A stretch of 64,000 nt of DNA from Brevibacillus_H ginsengisoli (GCF_050113715.1 NZ_JBNJQR010000002.1:642408-706407); one strand, 5' to 3'. Positions 15,476 to 25,346 are shown, counted from the first letter of the stretch. Program-made: numbers and translations. The notes: generated from the sequence alone by a model not told the origin.

Positions 15476-17695
15476 TCAAGCAAAAGTGTTTTTCTTGTGG
15501 CGAGATCCAGACTTGTTGATGCTTTCCTTTTGTTTGACGAGAAGTTGTTCAAACTCACTGCTTGGCAAAGGTTTACTAATGTAATAGCCTTGCAGCTGAT
15601 CACATCGTTGCTTTTTTAGATACTCAAAGGCTTCCTGACTTTCGACTCCTTCAGCAATCACCTTCAGGTTCATGTTGTGAGCCAAATTAATGACGGTTTT
15701 GACAATGGCGGCATCGTCCGCATCTGACATGATCTCTCTGACAAAAGATTGATCAATCTTCAGTGCATTAATGGGAAAACGTTTTAAATAGCTTAGAGAA
15801 GAATATCCTGTCCCAAAATCGTCAATGGAGATCGAAATACCAATCTGTTTTAATTTCATCAAGGTTCCAATACACTCTTCTGTGTTTTCCATCATACTAT
15901 TTTCGGTGATTTCCAATTCCACCAAGGCTGGGTTAATCCCAGTTATCCCAATGATGCGTTTAACCGTTTCAACAAAATTGGTCCGCTGGATTTGTAATGC
16001 CGAAACGTTCACGCTGACACACAGCGAAGGATAACCTGCATCAATCCAATCTTTGTTCTGCTGGCAGGCCTTATGTAAGACCCATTCACCCAAGGAAACG
16101 ATTAATCCGGTCTCTTCTGCTATGGGGATGAATTGTGCCGGAGAAATAAACCCAAAGGTAGGATGTACCCACCGAACCAACGCTTCCATCCCAACCATTA
16201 GACCACTGCGAATATCAACTTTAGGCTGATACACAAGGAAAAGTTCCTCGTTCTTAATCGCTTTTCGAAGATCAACCTCTAATTGAAGATGTTCGTTATA
16301 TTTCTCGTTCATCTCAGGCGTATACAGACTGAAGGTGTTTCTCCCCCGATTCTTGGCGTAATACATGGCTGTATCCGCATTCTTCATCAGGGTTTCACCG
16401 TCCTGACCACTCTCCGGATAGATGCTGATGCCAATACTCCCCGTAATAAAGAACTCATGTTCATCCACACAACTAGCTGTATGAAAAACACTGAGAAGTA
16501 GCTTGGCGATGTTCATTGCTTCGCTCTTCTCCGACAGATTCCTCAACAGAAAAATAAATTCGTCCCCACCTACACGGTACAGCGAGCACCCTTTAAACTG
16601 AAGAATCGCATCCTCCAAGCACTTCGATACGTGTCTCAGCAGATTATCACCAACCGAATGGCCAAGTGAATCATTAATCTGTTTGAATCGATCCAAATCA
16701 AGAAACATGATCGCCAGCTTCTCTTGGTTCCTCTCAGCATGTTTAATCGCTTGTGACAAGTCCTCAATAAATTTGTAGCGGTTCATCAGGTCCGTCAACG
16801 GATCATGATACGCCATGTGACGAATAATGTTTTCGGCATTGATCAATTCAGTCACATCGCTTGATGAACCAATGATTTCTTGCACCTTGCCATTCATGAT
16901 GATTGGCGATAAGGTGGTCTGATAATAGCCGTTATTGTACTTAACTGTATAGGTAACACATTCTCCGGAAAAGGCTCGGTCGTGTACCTTCTCCAATTCT
17001 TCCGCCAACTCAGCTCCGTAAACCTCCAACGCGGTCTTTTCGTAAGGATCAGAGGTTTTTAGCTCCAGCTGACGCACCAGCTTCCCTTCGAATAACGTAT
17101 AGACTTTCTTACCATCTTTGGTTTTTTTCATTTTATAGACAAGGCTGTGAAGCGCGTCGACGGTCCTATGAAAATCGTTCTTTAAGGAGTCTCGATATTT
17201 CTCCTCAGCTATTTTTCCCTGGGTTATATCCGTACGAAGAGAGATAAACTGATAAGGCTTTCCATCCTCATCCAATATCGGTACAACTGTCGTTTTTACC
17301 CAATAATACGAACCATCCTTCGCTTTGTTGCGAATCTCGTCACACCATACCTCACCACGCATAATGGTTTCCCAGAGATTCTGGAAGAATTCCTGATCAT
17401 GGTAATCGGAATTCAAAATTTTGTGGTTTCTTCCCACCAATTCATCCCTTGAATACTTGGAGACTTCACAGAATTTATCATTCGCATACAGAATTTTTCC
17501 AGTTACATCCGTAATGGCCACAATGGTTGACAGATCCATAGCCCACTTCAGGTCTGACAACTCTTGCAATGATTCATACATATCTTTTTCAAGTGTCTCT
17601 ATATAAGGCTCCGCACTTGGCCAATCTTTGCAAATTTCTCTCAGCTTCCCCAATGAAGCAATGAGTTTGATGTCACTGTAGTTCGCGTTAATCAT
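15476..17695 (-). CDS. PAS-GGDEF-EAL c-di-GMP signalling protein
   Basis: A 739 aa cytoplasmic protein. Residues about 60-165 form a PAS domain (ITDVTGKILYANDKF, GSYYWVKTTVVPI); a second PAS-like region follows near 175-295. The diguanylate cyclase domain keeps the full active site (LYRVGGDEFIFLL, about 395). The EAL phosphodiesterase domain keeps MEALVRW, LVELEITENSM, SIDDFGTGYSSLSY, KIDQSF and AEGVES. Both domains look intact, so the net direction cannot be called; no RxxD inhibitory site is seen before GGDEF. No membrane segments. GTG at 17704 is possible; ATG at 17695 is better spaced from GGAG. Confidence 0.92.
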   Translation of the reverse strand: MINANYSDIKLIASLGKLREICKDWPSAEPYIETLEKDMYESLQELSDLKWAMDLSTIVAITDVTGKILYANDKFCEVSKYSRDELVGRNHKILNSDYHDQEFFQNLWETIMRGEVWCDEIRNKAKDGSYYWVKTTVVPILDEDGKPYQFISLRTDITQGKIAEEKYRDSLKNDFHRTVDALHSLVYKMKKTKDGKKVYTLFEGKLVRQLELKTSDPYEKTALEVYGAELAEELEKVHDRAFSGECVTYTVKYNNGYYQTTLSPIIMNGKVQEIIGSSSDVTELINAENIIRHMAYHDPLTDLMNRYKFIEDLSQAIKHAERNQEKLAIMFLDLDRFKQINDSLGHSVGDNLLRHVSKCLEDAILQFKGCSLYRVGGDEFIFLLRNLSEKSEAMNIAKLLLSVFHTASCVDEHEFFITGSIGISIYPESGQDGETLMKNADTAMYYAKNRGRNTFSLYTPEMNEKYNEHLQLEVDLRKAIKNEELFLVYQPKVDIRSGLMVGMEALVRWVHPTFGFISPAQFIPIAEETGLIVSLGEWVLHKACQQNKDWIDAGYPSLCVSVNVSALQIQRTNFVETVKRIIGITGINPALVELEITENSMMENTEECIGTLMKLKQIGISISIDDFGTGYSSLSYLKRFPINALKIDQSFVREIMSDADDAAIVKTVINLAHNMNLKVIAEGVESQEAFEYLKKQRCDQLQGYYISKPLPSSEFEQLLVKQKESINKSGSRHKKNTFA

Positions 17696-18008
17696 CTTCA
17701 CCACTCCAGCCCTGTCTGTTTATCTTCGGAATATAAGTCTTGATTTTCTATATCTGGCTAAATAGGACTTGTACAGACGCGGGCGTACAAACCGATTTAT
17801 CTATCCAATCGTCAAAAATAGGTCGAGATTCCCCTAACTCTCTTCCTATACCCGATTATATTATAAGCAAAACTTTCCTATTTTGTCTGATCCAGTTTAG
17901 AAAAGGAACATTTTGATTTATTTCCTTGTCGTATTTTGGAAGTAACCTACAATATTTGCTATCATATCACTCATCCGTAACATGTGATAGATGTTACACC
18001 AAAAGTTC
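17696..18008. other. Intergenic region with a 7-bp inverted repeat
   Basis: No gene in about 310 bases. It holds the promoter region for the GGDEF/EAL gene. At 17977-17997 lies GTAACAT-GTGATAG-ATGTTAC, a perfect 7-bp inverted repeat. Inside it, TGTGATAGATGTTACA (17984-17999) matches an Fnr-type TGTGA-N6-TCACA box with one mismatch. Confidence 0.45.
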
Positions 18009-18039
18009 AAAAAAAATACCTCTCTTGCTATCGAGAGGT
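18009..18039 (-). terminator. Terminator of the ABC export operon
   Basis: ACCTCTC-loop-GAGAGGT hairpin, followed on the minus strand by A and then eight T residues. It abuts the stop codon of the last ATPase gene. Confidence 0.88.
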
Positions 18040-18927
18040 TTACACCCGCTTCACCGTAGGCGGCAACAATACAATTCTTCCTTCTTCCAATTCGATCCGT
18101 AGTCGGTTGCTATCTTCAAGACCAATGGATTGCAAGAATTCTTGGGGGATTTGCAATCGTCCGGCATGATCGAGTACAGCCAATTCCTCGTGAGATTCCT
18201 CCTGTGATTCCGCTTGGGAATCTTCCTGCTCCTGACACTGGCTTCGAATAAACTCGCTTGAGGTTTTGCCGTCACGAATGGATACGACACGATTTACTTT
18301 TTTGGCAAGCTGCATGTCATGGGTGACGATTACCACAGTAAGTCCCAAAGAGCGATTCAACTCTCGAAACAAATCGAGAATCAATGCGGATGTTTTGGTA
18401 TCGACGCTGCCTGTTGGTTCATCTGCCAGCAAAACTTGCGGGTGGTTCGCTAACGCAATCGCAATGGCGACGCGTTGCTGCTCCCCGCCAGACAGCTGAT
18501 CGAGTTGGTTGTGTAAACGGTGCCCCAAACCTACCATTTGGAGCAGTTCCTTCGCCCATGAACGATTTTTCTTTCCCGATAGAAGCATGGGGAGTTCAAC
18601 ATTTTGCAGGGCTGTTAGATACGGAATAAGGTTGCGCGCGTTATTTTGCCAAACGAATCCAACCTTGTTCAGTTTGTATTCAACTAACTGGGCATCGGTT
18701 AAGCGAAAGAGATCTTGCCCATCTACGTATAACTTCCCTGCAGATGGACGATCCAAGCCACCCAGCATATTCAAGAGCGTGGATTTGCCGCTTCCGCTAT
18801 TTCCGATGATCCCCATCAGTTCGCCTTTTTCTACCGTCAGATCCAGCCCTTGGAGCGCGACTACCTCCAGGTCGGCTATCTTAAAGATCTTGACCAGGTT
18901 CTCACACTGAATTATTGTCTTGTTCAT
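18040..18927 (-). CDS. ABC exporter ATPase fused to a C-terminal AbrB/SpoVT-like domain
   Basis: A 295 aa protein. Residues 1-225 are a MacB/LolD-type ATPase: Walker A GNSGSGKST (near 42), signature LSGGEQQR, Walker B VLLADEPTGS, switch VIVTHD. After a Gln/Glu/Ser-rich linker (about 230-247), the last 45 residues read LDHAGRLQIPQEFLQSIG, then RLRIELEEGRIVLLPP. This matches the swapped-hairpin AbrB/MazE/SpoVT DNA-binding domain. The start ATG lies 1 base after the permease stop, so both are coupled. The tail might dimerise the ATPase, bind DNA or just be structural; which is not known. Confidence 0.88.
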   Translation of the reverse strand: MNKTIIQCENLVKIFKIADLEVVALQGLDLTVEKGELMGIIGNSGSGKSTLLNMLGGLDRPSAGKLYVDGQDLFRLTDAQLVEYKLNKVGFVWQNNARNLIPYLTALQNVELPMLLSGKKNRSWAKELLQMVGLGHRLHNQLDQLSGGEQQRVAIAIALANHPQVLLADEPTGSVDTKTSALILDLFRELNRSLGLTVVIVTHDMQLAKKVNRVVSIRDGKTSSEFIRSQCQEQEDSQAESQEESHEELAVLDHAGRLQIPQEFLQSIGLEDSNRLRIELEEGRIVLLPPTVKRV

Positions 18928-18928
18928 T

Positions 18929-21805
18929 CTAGTCCTCCCCTAGCTTGACGGCTTGATGAATGCTGAATCTCGACAGGATGGACATCAGGATCGCGAGCCC
19001 AACGACGAGACTAAACCCGACAAAACCATAGACAATCCCTTCATCGGTGGCCAGTGTGATAATCTCAAACGGTGGCACTTGGGCGCTCTTGTTGAAGTAC
19101 AGGGAAAACAGTGGCAGGAATAACAGATTGCATACTTTTCCGATCATGATTCCCAGGATACAGGCCATTCCAAAGGTCAACAACTGCTCCCAAGCCAGCA
19201 TCATGACAAGCTGACAAAACGACATGCCTAACGCTCTTAACACCCCGTATTGCAGCTTGCGGGCAAACAACGTCAGAACCCAATACAGAATAAAGCCGAT
19301 TAGCGTAATTCCCATCGAAATGAGAAAGCCAAGGGTCATTGCGCCGTTTAGCCCGAGCAGAAACGCGCTGTTCTTGACCTGGATCATCTCTTGTCTGGTA
19401 TCTGTCAATCCCAGCAGAGGAATATGTTGTTCTTTCAGGTTCTGATAGATAGCCTGGCTGGACACATTCGGCTTCATTTTCAACCATACTTCATACGGTT
19501 CGAGATTGATCTTTTGCTGAAAGTATTCAAGATTTCCTACGATCAGAAGCGGCTTGTCTGATGATGAAGCTGTTCCGTTTGTTAGCGGGTTCCATGCCGG
19601 CCAATAGTTGATGATGGCGTAGATAATACAATCGGCTTTGCGGCCATCCTTCCAGGTAACAGATAGGGTATGTCCTACATCGACGTGCATTTTATCCGCG
19701 ACCGATTGGGATATCAGGATCGCACTTGGTTCTTTGGCTAACAGATTTAAATATTCGAACCAATGATGTGGCAACAAATTCGGTTTAAACCAAGCCGTTT
19801 GCCCAAACTCTTTGGGTTGTATTCCCATCAATTCCGTTTGAATATAATCCTTGCCGTTCGTGCTGACTTCGGCTAAATCCTTGCGAAACACTTTGGCGGC
19901 ATGCTCGACACCGGGCAAATCCGCATACGGTTCAAATGGGGGCTCCTGATAAGTAACGACGGTTGGCTTGGTCTTCTCCTCGGGTCCTTCCTGGTTTTTG
20001 GAGCCGCGTATAACAAGTTGGACTGGCTTGTCGTTTGTCCACTCTACTTGAAGTGTCATATCGGCTCCACTCTCATACCTGCGTTCATCCTCCAAATTCT
20101 GATTGTAGGTTCTCGCGGCCCCTGCCGAGAATAAACCAACCGCGATTGTCATGACAATAAACACCATGAGGAATTGGTACTGCACCGAGGATCGCCCAAC
20201 CTGGATTAACGTCGAATACATCGTAGGCGGCCAAACCGCTCGACCTATCCAGTAGATTAATCGGATCAGATACGGGTAGAACCGCAAGAGAAACAATCCG
20301 AGTCCCACAACAAATATGGCTGGGACAAAAAACAATAAGGGATCCATCTCTAATTGCTTGCCCGCTTTACCGACTACTGACACTGCTGTTAGTTTCTGAC
20401 GATAGGAATACCACCCGTAAACTGAAATCCCAAGCAACAGCACGTCGAAGAAGTAGGTATGCCAAAACACGTTTCTAACTTGGCGAGCTGACGCTTGTTT
20501 GAATGTCACAATGTTCTGTCTGGTTGCCTGAATAACAGGCAGCATCACAATGACAATACATGCCAAAACCGCGAGTATCGCATACGTGTACATCTGTGAA
20601 GACAAGTAGATTGGCAACGCTTTACGACTAACAAACTGCAAAAACCCATTCGATACGCCCAACATTTTGCTGAGCACTAATCCAAGCGGGGGTCCCACTA
20701 GTAACGCAAGTAAACCAAGCAAGCTAGTTTCAAGCAGGTAGATTCTGATCATTTGCGTTCGGGAAGCGCCACGACTACTCAAAACGGCAATCTCAGAGCG
20801 CTGTCGATCAATAATAAGACCCGATACCATGATAAGGTACAGCGCAAGCATGACCAATACGGGTACAAACAGAGTCCAAAGGATTTTGTGATACTGCGCC
20901 TTCTTTTCCTGATATTGCTCCATTAACGATGAGATTGGAAACGTATAGCTATATTCTGAATCTTTTACACCCTGTTGTTGCACTTTATCCTTTAACGTGG
21001 CCTGAATCGCTTTTAACTGATCCACCTGCTGAATTCTGACCGCATGGTAATCGTACGCCGTATAAAATCTGGCCTCTGAAAAGAAGGAACCATCCGATTG
21101 AAGAAACTGCTCACGAAACAATCGTTCATCGACGATAAAACAGGACGAATAACTTTCTGGTGTGGCGAACCAGTAAGGATCGGCTCCAGCCTTTGCTTTA
21201 AAAATTCCGACTGGCCTGATTAAAAGCTCTTTGCCGCCGTTATTTGCGCTTTGCAGATGAAAGGTTTGACCTAAGACAATTTGTCTTTCCGCCAGTGTTT
21301 TCTCCGGGATGATTGTCTCTATAATTCCCTTCTCGATATGAGGATTGGGAAGTCGACCATCCACGATCTCAATGTGCTGTTCCATTTGACTAAAAGAAAT
21401 CAGTTTGGGTTCGTTGCCCAAGACTCGCTCTCCCACATGACCATTGCGATCATAGGTAATCGCGAACGGAAGTGTATGAAGAATCGTTACTCTGGATAAA
21501 ACAGGAAGTCCAATTTGAGAGTCTGCTTCATCCACTAAATCACTCTCCAGCGATTGGAAAATAACCAGATTCTCTGGTTTTTGCTTATTAAAATGTAGAT
21601 CGATATTCAGCCCGCCCACAAGGTTGCCGACATGCTGTTGGTAATCCTCCAAATCCTTGAACAGCATCCGCTGTAGAACTCCTGACGTAAACGCAGGAAT
21701 ACTCGATACGAGGGCAACCGCAATCACGATCCCTGTTAATAGGCTTGCAACCAGCCAACGATTGCGCAGCATTCGGCGTATAATCATGACGAATAATGAA
21801 GCCAT
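18929..21805 (-). CDS. Large FtsX-like ABC permease
   Basis: A 958 aa membrane protein with a first membrane segment at residues 10-35, a long extracytoplasmic region to about 300, a block of membrane segments (about 300-580), a second extracytoplasmic region with basic and proline-rich parts (about 590-800) and three final segments. The two FtsX cores contain VMLALYLIMVSGLIIDRQRSE followed by SSRGASRTQM, and FARKLQYGVLRALGMS. This is the double-FtsX layout of Gram-positive exporters of peptides, antibiotics or lipids. ATG 21805 is chosen: GGAGGTAAGA lies just upstream, while ATG 21817 has no site. Confidence 0.88.
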   Translation of the reverse strand: MASLFVMIIRRMLRNRWLVASLLTGIVIAVALVSSIPAFTSGVLQRMLFKDLEDYQQHVGNLVGGLNIDLHFNKQKPENLVIFQSLESDLVDEADSQIGLPVLSRVTILHTLPFAITYDRNGHVGERVLGNEPKLISFSQMEQHIEIVDGRLPNPHIEKGIIETIIPEKTLAERQIVLGQTFHLQSANNGGKELLIRPVGIFKAKAGADPYWFATPESYSSCFIVDERLFREQFLQSDGSFFSEARFYTAYDYHAVRIQQVDQLKAIQATLKDKVQQQGVKDSEYSYTFPISSLMEQYQEKKAQYHKILWTLFVPVLVMLALYLIMVSGLIIDRQRSEIAVLSSRGASRTQMIRIYLLETSLLGLLALLVGPPLGLVLSKMLGVSNGFLQFVSRKALPIYLSSQMYTYAILAVLACIVIVMLPVIQATRQNIVTFKQASARQVRNVFWHTYFFDVLLLGISVYGWYSYRQKLTAVSVVGKAGKQLEMDPLLFFVPAIFVVGLGLFLLRFYPYLIRLIYWIGRAVWPPTMYSTLIQVGRSSVQYQFLMVFIVMTIAVGLFSAGAARTYNQNLEDERRYESGADMTLQVEWTNDKPVQLVIRGSKNQEGPEEKTKPTVVTYQEPPFEPYADLPGVEHAAKVFRKDLAEVSTNGKDYIQTELMGIQPKEFGQTAWFKPNLLPHHWFEYLNLLAKEPSAILISQSVADKMHVDVGHTLSVTWKDGRKADCIIYAIINYWPAWNPLTNGTASSSDKPLLIVGNLEYFQQKINLEPYEVWLKMKPNVSSQAIYQNLKEQHIPLLGLTDTRQEMIQVKNSAFLLGLNGAMTLGFLISMGITLIGFILYWVLTLFARKLQYGVLRALGMSFCQLVMMLAWEQLLTFGMACILGIMIGKVCNLLFLPLFSLYFNKSAQVPPFEIITLATDEGIVYGFVGFSLVVGLAILMSILSRFSIHQAVKLGED

Positions 21806-21817
21806 TCTTACCTCCAT

Positions 21818-22981
21818 CTACTCGAGAATGACGAGATCTCCCTCATGTAACCCCTTAAGAATCTCAACTTCCGTAGGATTCTCGATTCCGACCTCCACAT
21901 CTACCTCTTTTTTGCTTTTTCCTTGCATGACCTGTACAAATTTACGCCCTGAAAAGTCTTTTAACGCATTTCTTGGAATCACCAAGGTATTGGCGTGTTT
22001 CTGGATAATGACTTCAATTTCTACGGAAGTCCCAAGTGCGACTGCGGATGTAAGTCCGTCTGTTCGGATGATGATGCTACGCCGATAATACTCCTGCGCT
22101 TCTGAAGTAAGGTTAGGTGGGAGATTTCGAGGGGTTTGCACAACTTTTCCTGTCTGTTGGCTCTGGTTCGTGATCGAGAGCGTGACGGGCATACCTATTT
22201 CGACATCTTTGATGGCTTGCGGATCACGCGCCGTGTAGAGAATTTGCAATTGTCCCGTATCTGCGATTGTCATGAGGGATTGATAAGGCTCAAGCTTGTC
22301 ACCAATCGCTGAATTACTGACAAACACGACTTCACCGTCAATCGGCGAGGTCAACTGAGATTCGATTTTCTTGCGTTGCAGTGTAGCCAAATCAAGTTCT
22401 TTCGAGCGAATTTCCAACCTGGCCTTTTCCAGCGCGTATTGTTTCTCTTTATTGTCCTGCAACTCTTGTACCTTAAGACGGGCTTTCTCGACTTCCATGT
22501 AGGCTAGCTTGGTTTCGCTCACCTTGGCTTCCAGTTCTGCTTTGGCCAGTTCCACTTTGGCAGCCTGCAGTTGAAAAGTCCGGTTTTGATCCGATTCAAG
22601 TTCGTGAACAGCCAGTTGGGCTTTTTTCAGTTCGAGCTGTGCCACTTGAATCTTATGATCTATATCTCCCATATCTAGCTCAGCCATGACCTGACCCTTC
22701 TTTACCTTGTCGCCTATTTTGACATGGAATTCCTTTAATCGCTCCTGAGGGTCTTTAAAAGACAACTCGTGCTTGGAGGCTGTGGTGAAACTGGCATTGC
22801 CTTTGACGCTGTATGTAATATCTCCTTTTGCCACTTTGGCTAATTCATACGTGATAGCGGTTGGTTCTACAAGCGGCGGCGCCAATACTTCTTCTTCCGC
22901 TGGAAAAATTGAACAACCGCTCAAGAACAAACTAAGTGTGAGCATGAATGACCGTGCCGTCTTCCAACGCATATACATCAT
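21818..22981 (-). CDS. Membrane-fusion-type adaptor lipoprotein (HlyD/MacA-like)
   Basis: A 387 aa exported protein. Signal peptide with lipobox LFLSGC (Cys near residue 23). It then has a lipoyl-like half (GDITYSVKGNASF), a long coiled-coil hairpin (about 105-210, rich in Glu/Lys/Leu with VAQLELKKAQLAVHELE and EKARLKVQELQDN), the second lipoyl half (SPIDGEVVFVSNSAIGDKL) and a beta-barrel domain. It links the permease to the cell surface layers. The start overlaps the upstream ATPase gene by 50 bases. Its GGAGGTAGCAG ribosome site lies inside that gene. Confidence 0.9.
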   Translation of the reverse strand: MMYMRWKTARSFMLTLSLFLSGCSIFPAEEEVLAPPLVEPTAITYELAKVAKGDITYSVKGNASFTTASKHELSFKDPQERLKEFHVKIGDKVKKGQVMAELDMGDIDHKIQVAQLELKKAQLAVHELESDQNRTFQLQAAKVELAKAELEAKVSETKLAYMEVEKARLKVQELQDNKEKQYALEKARLEIRSKELDLATLQRKKIESQLTSPIDGEVVFVSNSAIGDKLEPYQSLMTIADTGQLQILYTARDPQAIKDVEIGMPVTLSITNQSQQTGKVVQTPRNLPPNLTSEAQEYYRRSIIIRTDGLTSAVALGTSVEIEVIIQKHANTLVIPRNALKDFSGRKFVQVMQGKSKKEVDVEVGIENPTEVEILKGLHEGDLVILE

Positions 22982-23615
22982 CTGCTACCTCCATTACTGC
23001 TGGATCATGAGTCGTCATCACAATACTGATTGATTCACTTCGAACATACTCACTAAACATGCGGCTAATCGACATCGTCATCTTGCTATCCAGTTCTGCT
23101 GTCGGTTCGTCGGCGAGGATAAGCCTTGGCCGGTGAGCAATCGCGCGGGCTATGGCACATCTCTGCTGTTCACCGCCTGACATCTCGAACGGTCGATGGC
23201 TTGCTCGTTTATCTAAACCAACGGATTCTAATGCCTCCATCGCTCGGGACTTCCACTCTGACCGAGGAACACCGGCAATCCGCAGGCCAAATTCCACATT
23301 CTCCAAGGCTGACATCAGCGGCAACAAACCAAAGGATTGGAAGACGAAGCCCATTCGCTTCCGTCGTATGAGCGTCCGTTCCCGCTCTGTCATTCCACTA
23401 ATTCGTTGCTCTTCAAAGATCACGTCCCCTTCTGTTGGATAATCCAAAGCCCCCAGCAAGTTAAGCAGAGTTGTTTTTCCCGACCCAGACCTGCCTTTTA
23501 GCACGACTAACCGATTCTTCGGTATGGTTAAGGAAACATCTTGTAAAGCGTAAACAGCACTTGTGCCTTTGCCAAAAATTCGCTTAACATTCTTTGCTTC
23601 CAAAATATTTTCCAT
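22932..23615 (-). CDS. ABC exporter ATPase, MacB/LolD type
   Basis: A 227 aa ATPase, first gene of the export operon. Walker A GRSGSGKTT (near 42), Q-loop FQSFGLLPLM, signature MSGGEQQR, Walker B RLILADEPTAELD, switch IVMTTHD. The residue after the Walker A serine and the Q-loop follow the MacB group. The GTG at 23624 is 9 bases upstream of the ATG at 23615; the ATG has GAGG at about 8 bases and is preferred. This operon carries two ATPase genes, this one and the AbrB-tailed one, for a single permease. Confidence 0.92.
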   Translation of the reverse strand: MENILEAKNVKRIFGKGTSAVYALQDVSLTIPKNRLVVLKGRSGSGKTTLLNLLGALDYPTEGDVIFEEQRISGMTERERTLIRRKRMGFVFQSFGLLPLMSALENVEFGLRIAGVPRSEWKSRAMEALESVGLDKRASHRPFEMSGGEQQRCAIARAIAHRPRLILADEPTAELDSKMTMSISRMFSEYVRSESISIVMTTHDPAVMEVADDVYALEDGTVIHAHT

Positions 23616-23781
23616 AGGGTTCACCTCTTGTTCATTCCGTTCACTCGATCATTTTCTCATCGCGAAAGCCAGGAGCAGTAGTCTTAATTCTATTATATTT
23701 GTTTAATTCTTTATTTTCAGAAATCACATAACACGAATTATATAGGGTTTAAAGAGATTGTCCAATAAAATTTTATAAAGC

Positions 23782-23826
23782 AAAAAAAATGGCTCTCCAT
23801 TCGTCAAGAAAACGAATTGGACAGCC
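23782..23826 (-). terminator. Terminator of the PfkB kinase gene
   Basis: GGCTCTCCATTCGT pairs with ACGAATTGGACAGCC (a few mismatches), followed on the minus strand by eight T residues. It begins 12 bases past the stop. Confidence 0.85.
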
Positions 23827-23837
23827 TTTATCTTGAA

Positions 23838-24839
23838 TTAGATAGACACCGTTTCTTTTAACAGAACTTCTTTGACCTCTTCATCGTTTTTAATCTTCAC
23901 ATCGAGATCAGGACAGTTGCTTGCCGGATGTTCAACCGTCCAGCCTGCTACCTTGGTACCGACAAAAGCAGCTTCACCAATACTTGCTCCTCTTGCCAAA
24001 GAGGCTACTGCGCCAGAGAAGAACGAGTCACCTGCACCGCTAGAATCAATTAGTTGAACTGGGAATACTGTTTGATGACCCTTGTCACCAGTAAGCGAGT
24101 CATAATACACCGCTCCATGTGCTCCAAGGGTAACAATCATACGCTGTAACCGTGTCTCATGAACAAGTTCCTGAAGGAGTTGCAATTTTGTTTCAAGTGG
24201 CTGATTGCTAAAATCACGACCCAACAGCATATCCACCTCATAGTTATTGCAAATAAAGCAGGCAAGTCCGTTTAAAACGTCACGGTGACGCATAATCACG
24301 TCGAGATTACCAGGAATTCCATAGAGAGGAACCTGATATTTGGCGGCTAAATCATGAATTCGTTTGACGATCGGATAATTCATATCAAGCTCTAGCACAA
24401 GATTACGAGAATTCTTCACAATCTCTTCGCCATGACGAATGAGGTAATCTTCAAACGCAGACAGTTCTGGCATCTGCGAGATCGATCCAGCCAAATTGCC
24501 ATGTTCATTTAAGAGTGCTAGCCACCAACCCATCCCTTTTTCTTTTACGTAGGCAATATGGTTGGTCTTGATATGAAGACTCTCTAATTTATCCACTACT
24601 TCTTTGCCCATTGCGGATTCATCAATCATCGTGACAAAAGAAGTCGGAACGGATAATCTTGCCAAGTTCTCTACGACGTTGCGTACAACTCCACCGTGAA
24701 CAAATTGGATAGACCCCAGATTGCGAGTTTGTGCTTGGTAATTTTGATTGGCAAACCCCTTACAATCGACAAACACGACTCCGATGGCAGAAACTAATGG
24801 ACTATTCAAAGCGTTCACTCCGTTACTCTTCGTTATCAT
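23838..24839 (-). CDS. PfkB-family carbohydrate/nucleoside kinase
   Basis: A 333 aa ribokinase-fold kinase. Early motifs are VVRNVVENLARL, corresponding to the substrate-side GG region (GGVVRN near 50). The C-terminal anion-hole motif is IDSSGAGDSFFSGAVAS, with the catalytic Asp. The middle holds CNNYEVDMLLGRD and VTLGAHGAVYYDS. The layout recalls pseudouridine kinase and similar enzymes, but the substrate (sugar or nucleoside) cannot be fixed. ATG follows GACAGGAAA. Monocistronic. Confidence 0.85.
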   Translation of the reverse strand: MITKSNGVNALNSPLVSAIGVVFVDCKGFANQNYQAQTRNLGSIQFVHGGVVRNVVENLARLSVPTSFVTMIDESAMGKEVVDKLESLHIKTNHIAYVKEKGMGWWLALLNEHGNLAGSISQMPELSAFEDYLIRHGEEIVKNSRNLVLELDMNYPIVKRIHDLAAKYQVPLYGIPGNLDVIMRHRDVLNGLACFICNNYEVDMLLGRDFSNQPLETKLQLLQELVHETRLQRMIVTLGAHGAVYYDSLTGDKGHQTVFPVQLIDSSGAGDSFFSGAVASLARGASIGEAAFVGTKVAGWTVEHPASNCPDLDVKIKNDEEVKEVLLKETVSI

Positions 24840-24914
24840 TTTCCTGTCCCTAATAGTATAGAGAGCAGGTTATCTGATGTCTATACGATGTACGGGTTTT
24901 TTTTGTGGAAATTA

Positions 24915-25346
24915 CTATTTTATCGCTTTTTGTTCTAAATTGTAAGTTAAGATTTGTAAAGTTTTGCGAAAAGCTTCCAACTCTTCCTTACTCACACTGG
25001 ATAAGATTTCCTGATAATACTGTTCATGCATCTCTTTTATGAGTTTCCCTATCTCTTTGACTTTCTCGGTTTTATCAATCCAGACCACTCGCCGATCCTC
25101 TTGATCCCGCGTTCGCTGCACGTATCCGTTCTTCTCCAGGCGATCGATGATACCAGAGACGGTACTGTAGGATAAGTCCACCGCCTTGCTGATTTGACCG
25201 ATCGTTTGGGTTTGATCAAGGACTTCACGAATGACTAAGGCTTGAGGACGTGTAATGCCCATTGTGCTTAGTTTTTGTGAGGTCAAGGTATGGAGAAGCT
25301 TGGTTAATTTATGTACATCTTCCTGAATGGTTTCTACTACATTCAT
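24915..25346 (-). CDS. MarR-family transcriptional regulator
   Basis: A 143 aa dimeric winged-helix regulator. The recognition region is QTIGQISKAVDLSYSTVSGIIDRLEKNGYVQR, followed by the wing RDQEDRRVVWIDKTEKVKE with the conserved D-x-R. The N-terminal helix and the C-terminal helix form the dimer interface. Target genes and ligand are unknown; the upstream EamA transporter gene is a plausible candidate because it is next to it on the same strand, but a terminator separates them. Confidence 0.9.
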   Translation of the reverse strand: MNVVETIQEDVHKLTKLLHTLTSQKLSTMGITRPQALVIREVLDQTQTIGQISKAVDLSYSTVSGIIDRLEKNGYVQRTRDQEDRRVVWIDKTEKVKEIGKLIKEMHEQYYQEILSSVSKEELEAFRKTLQILTYNLEQKAIK

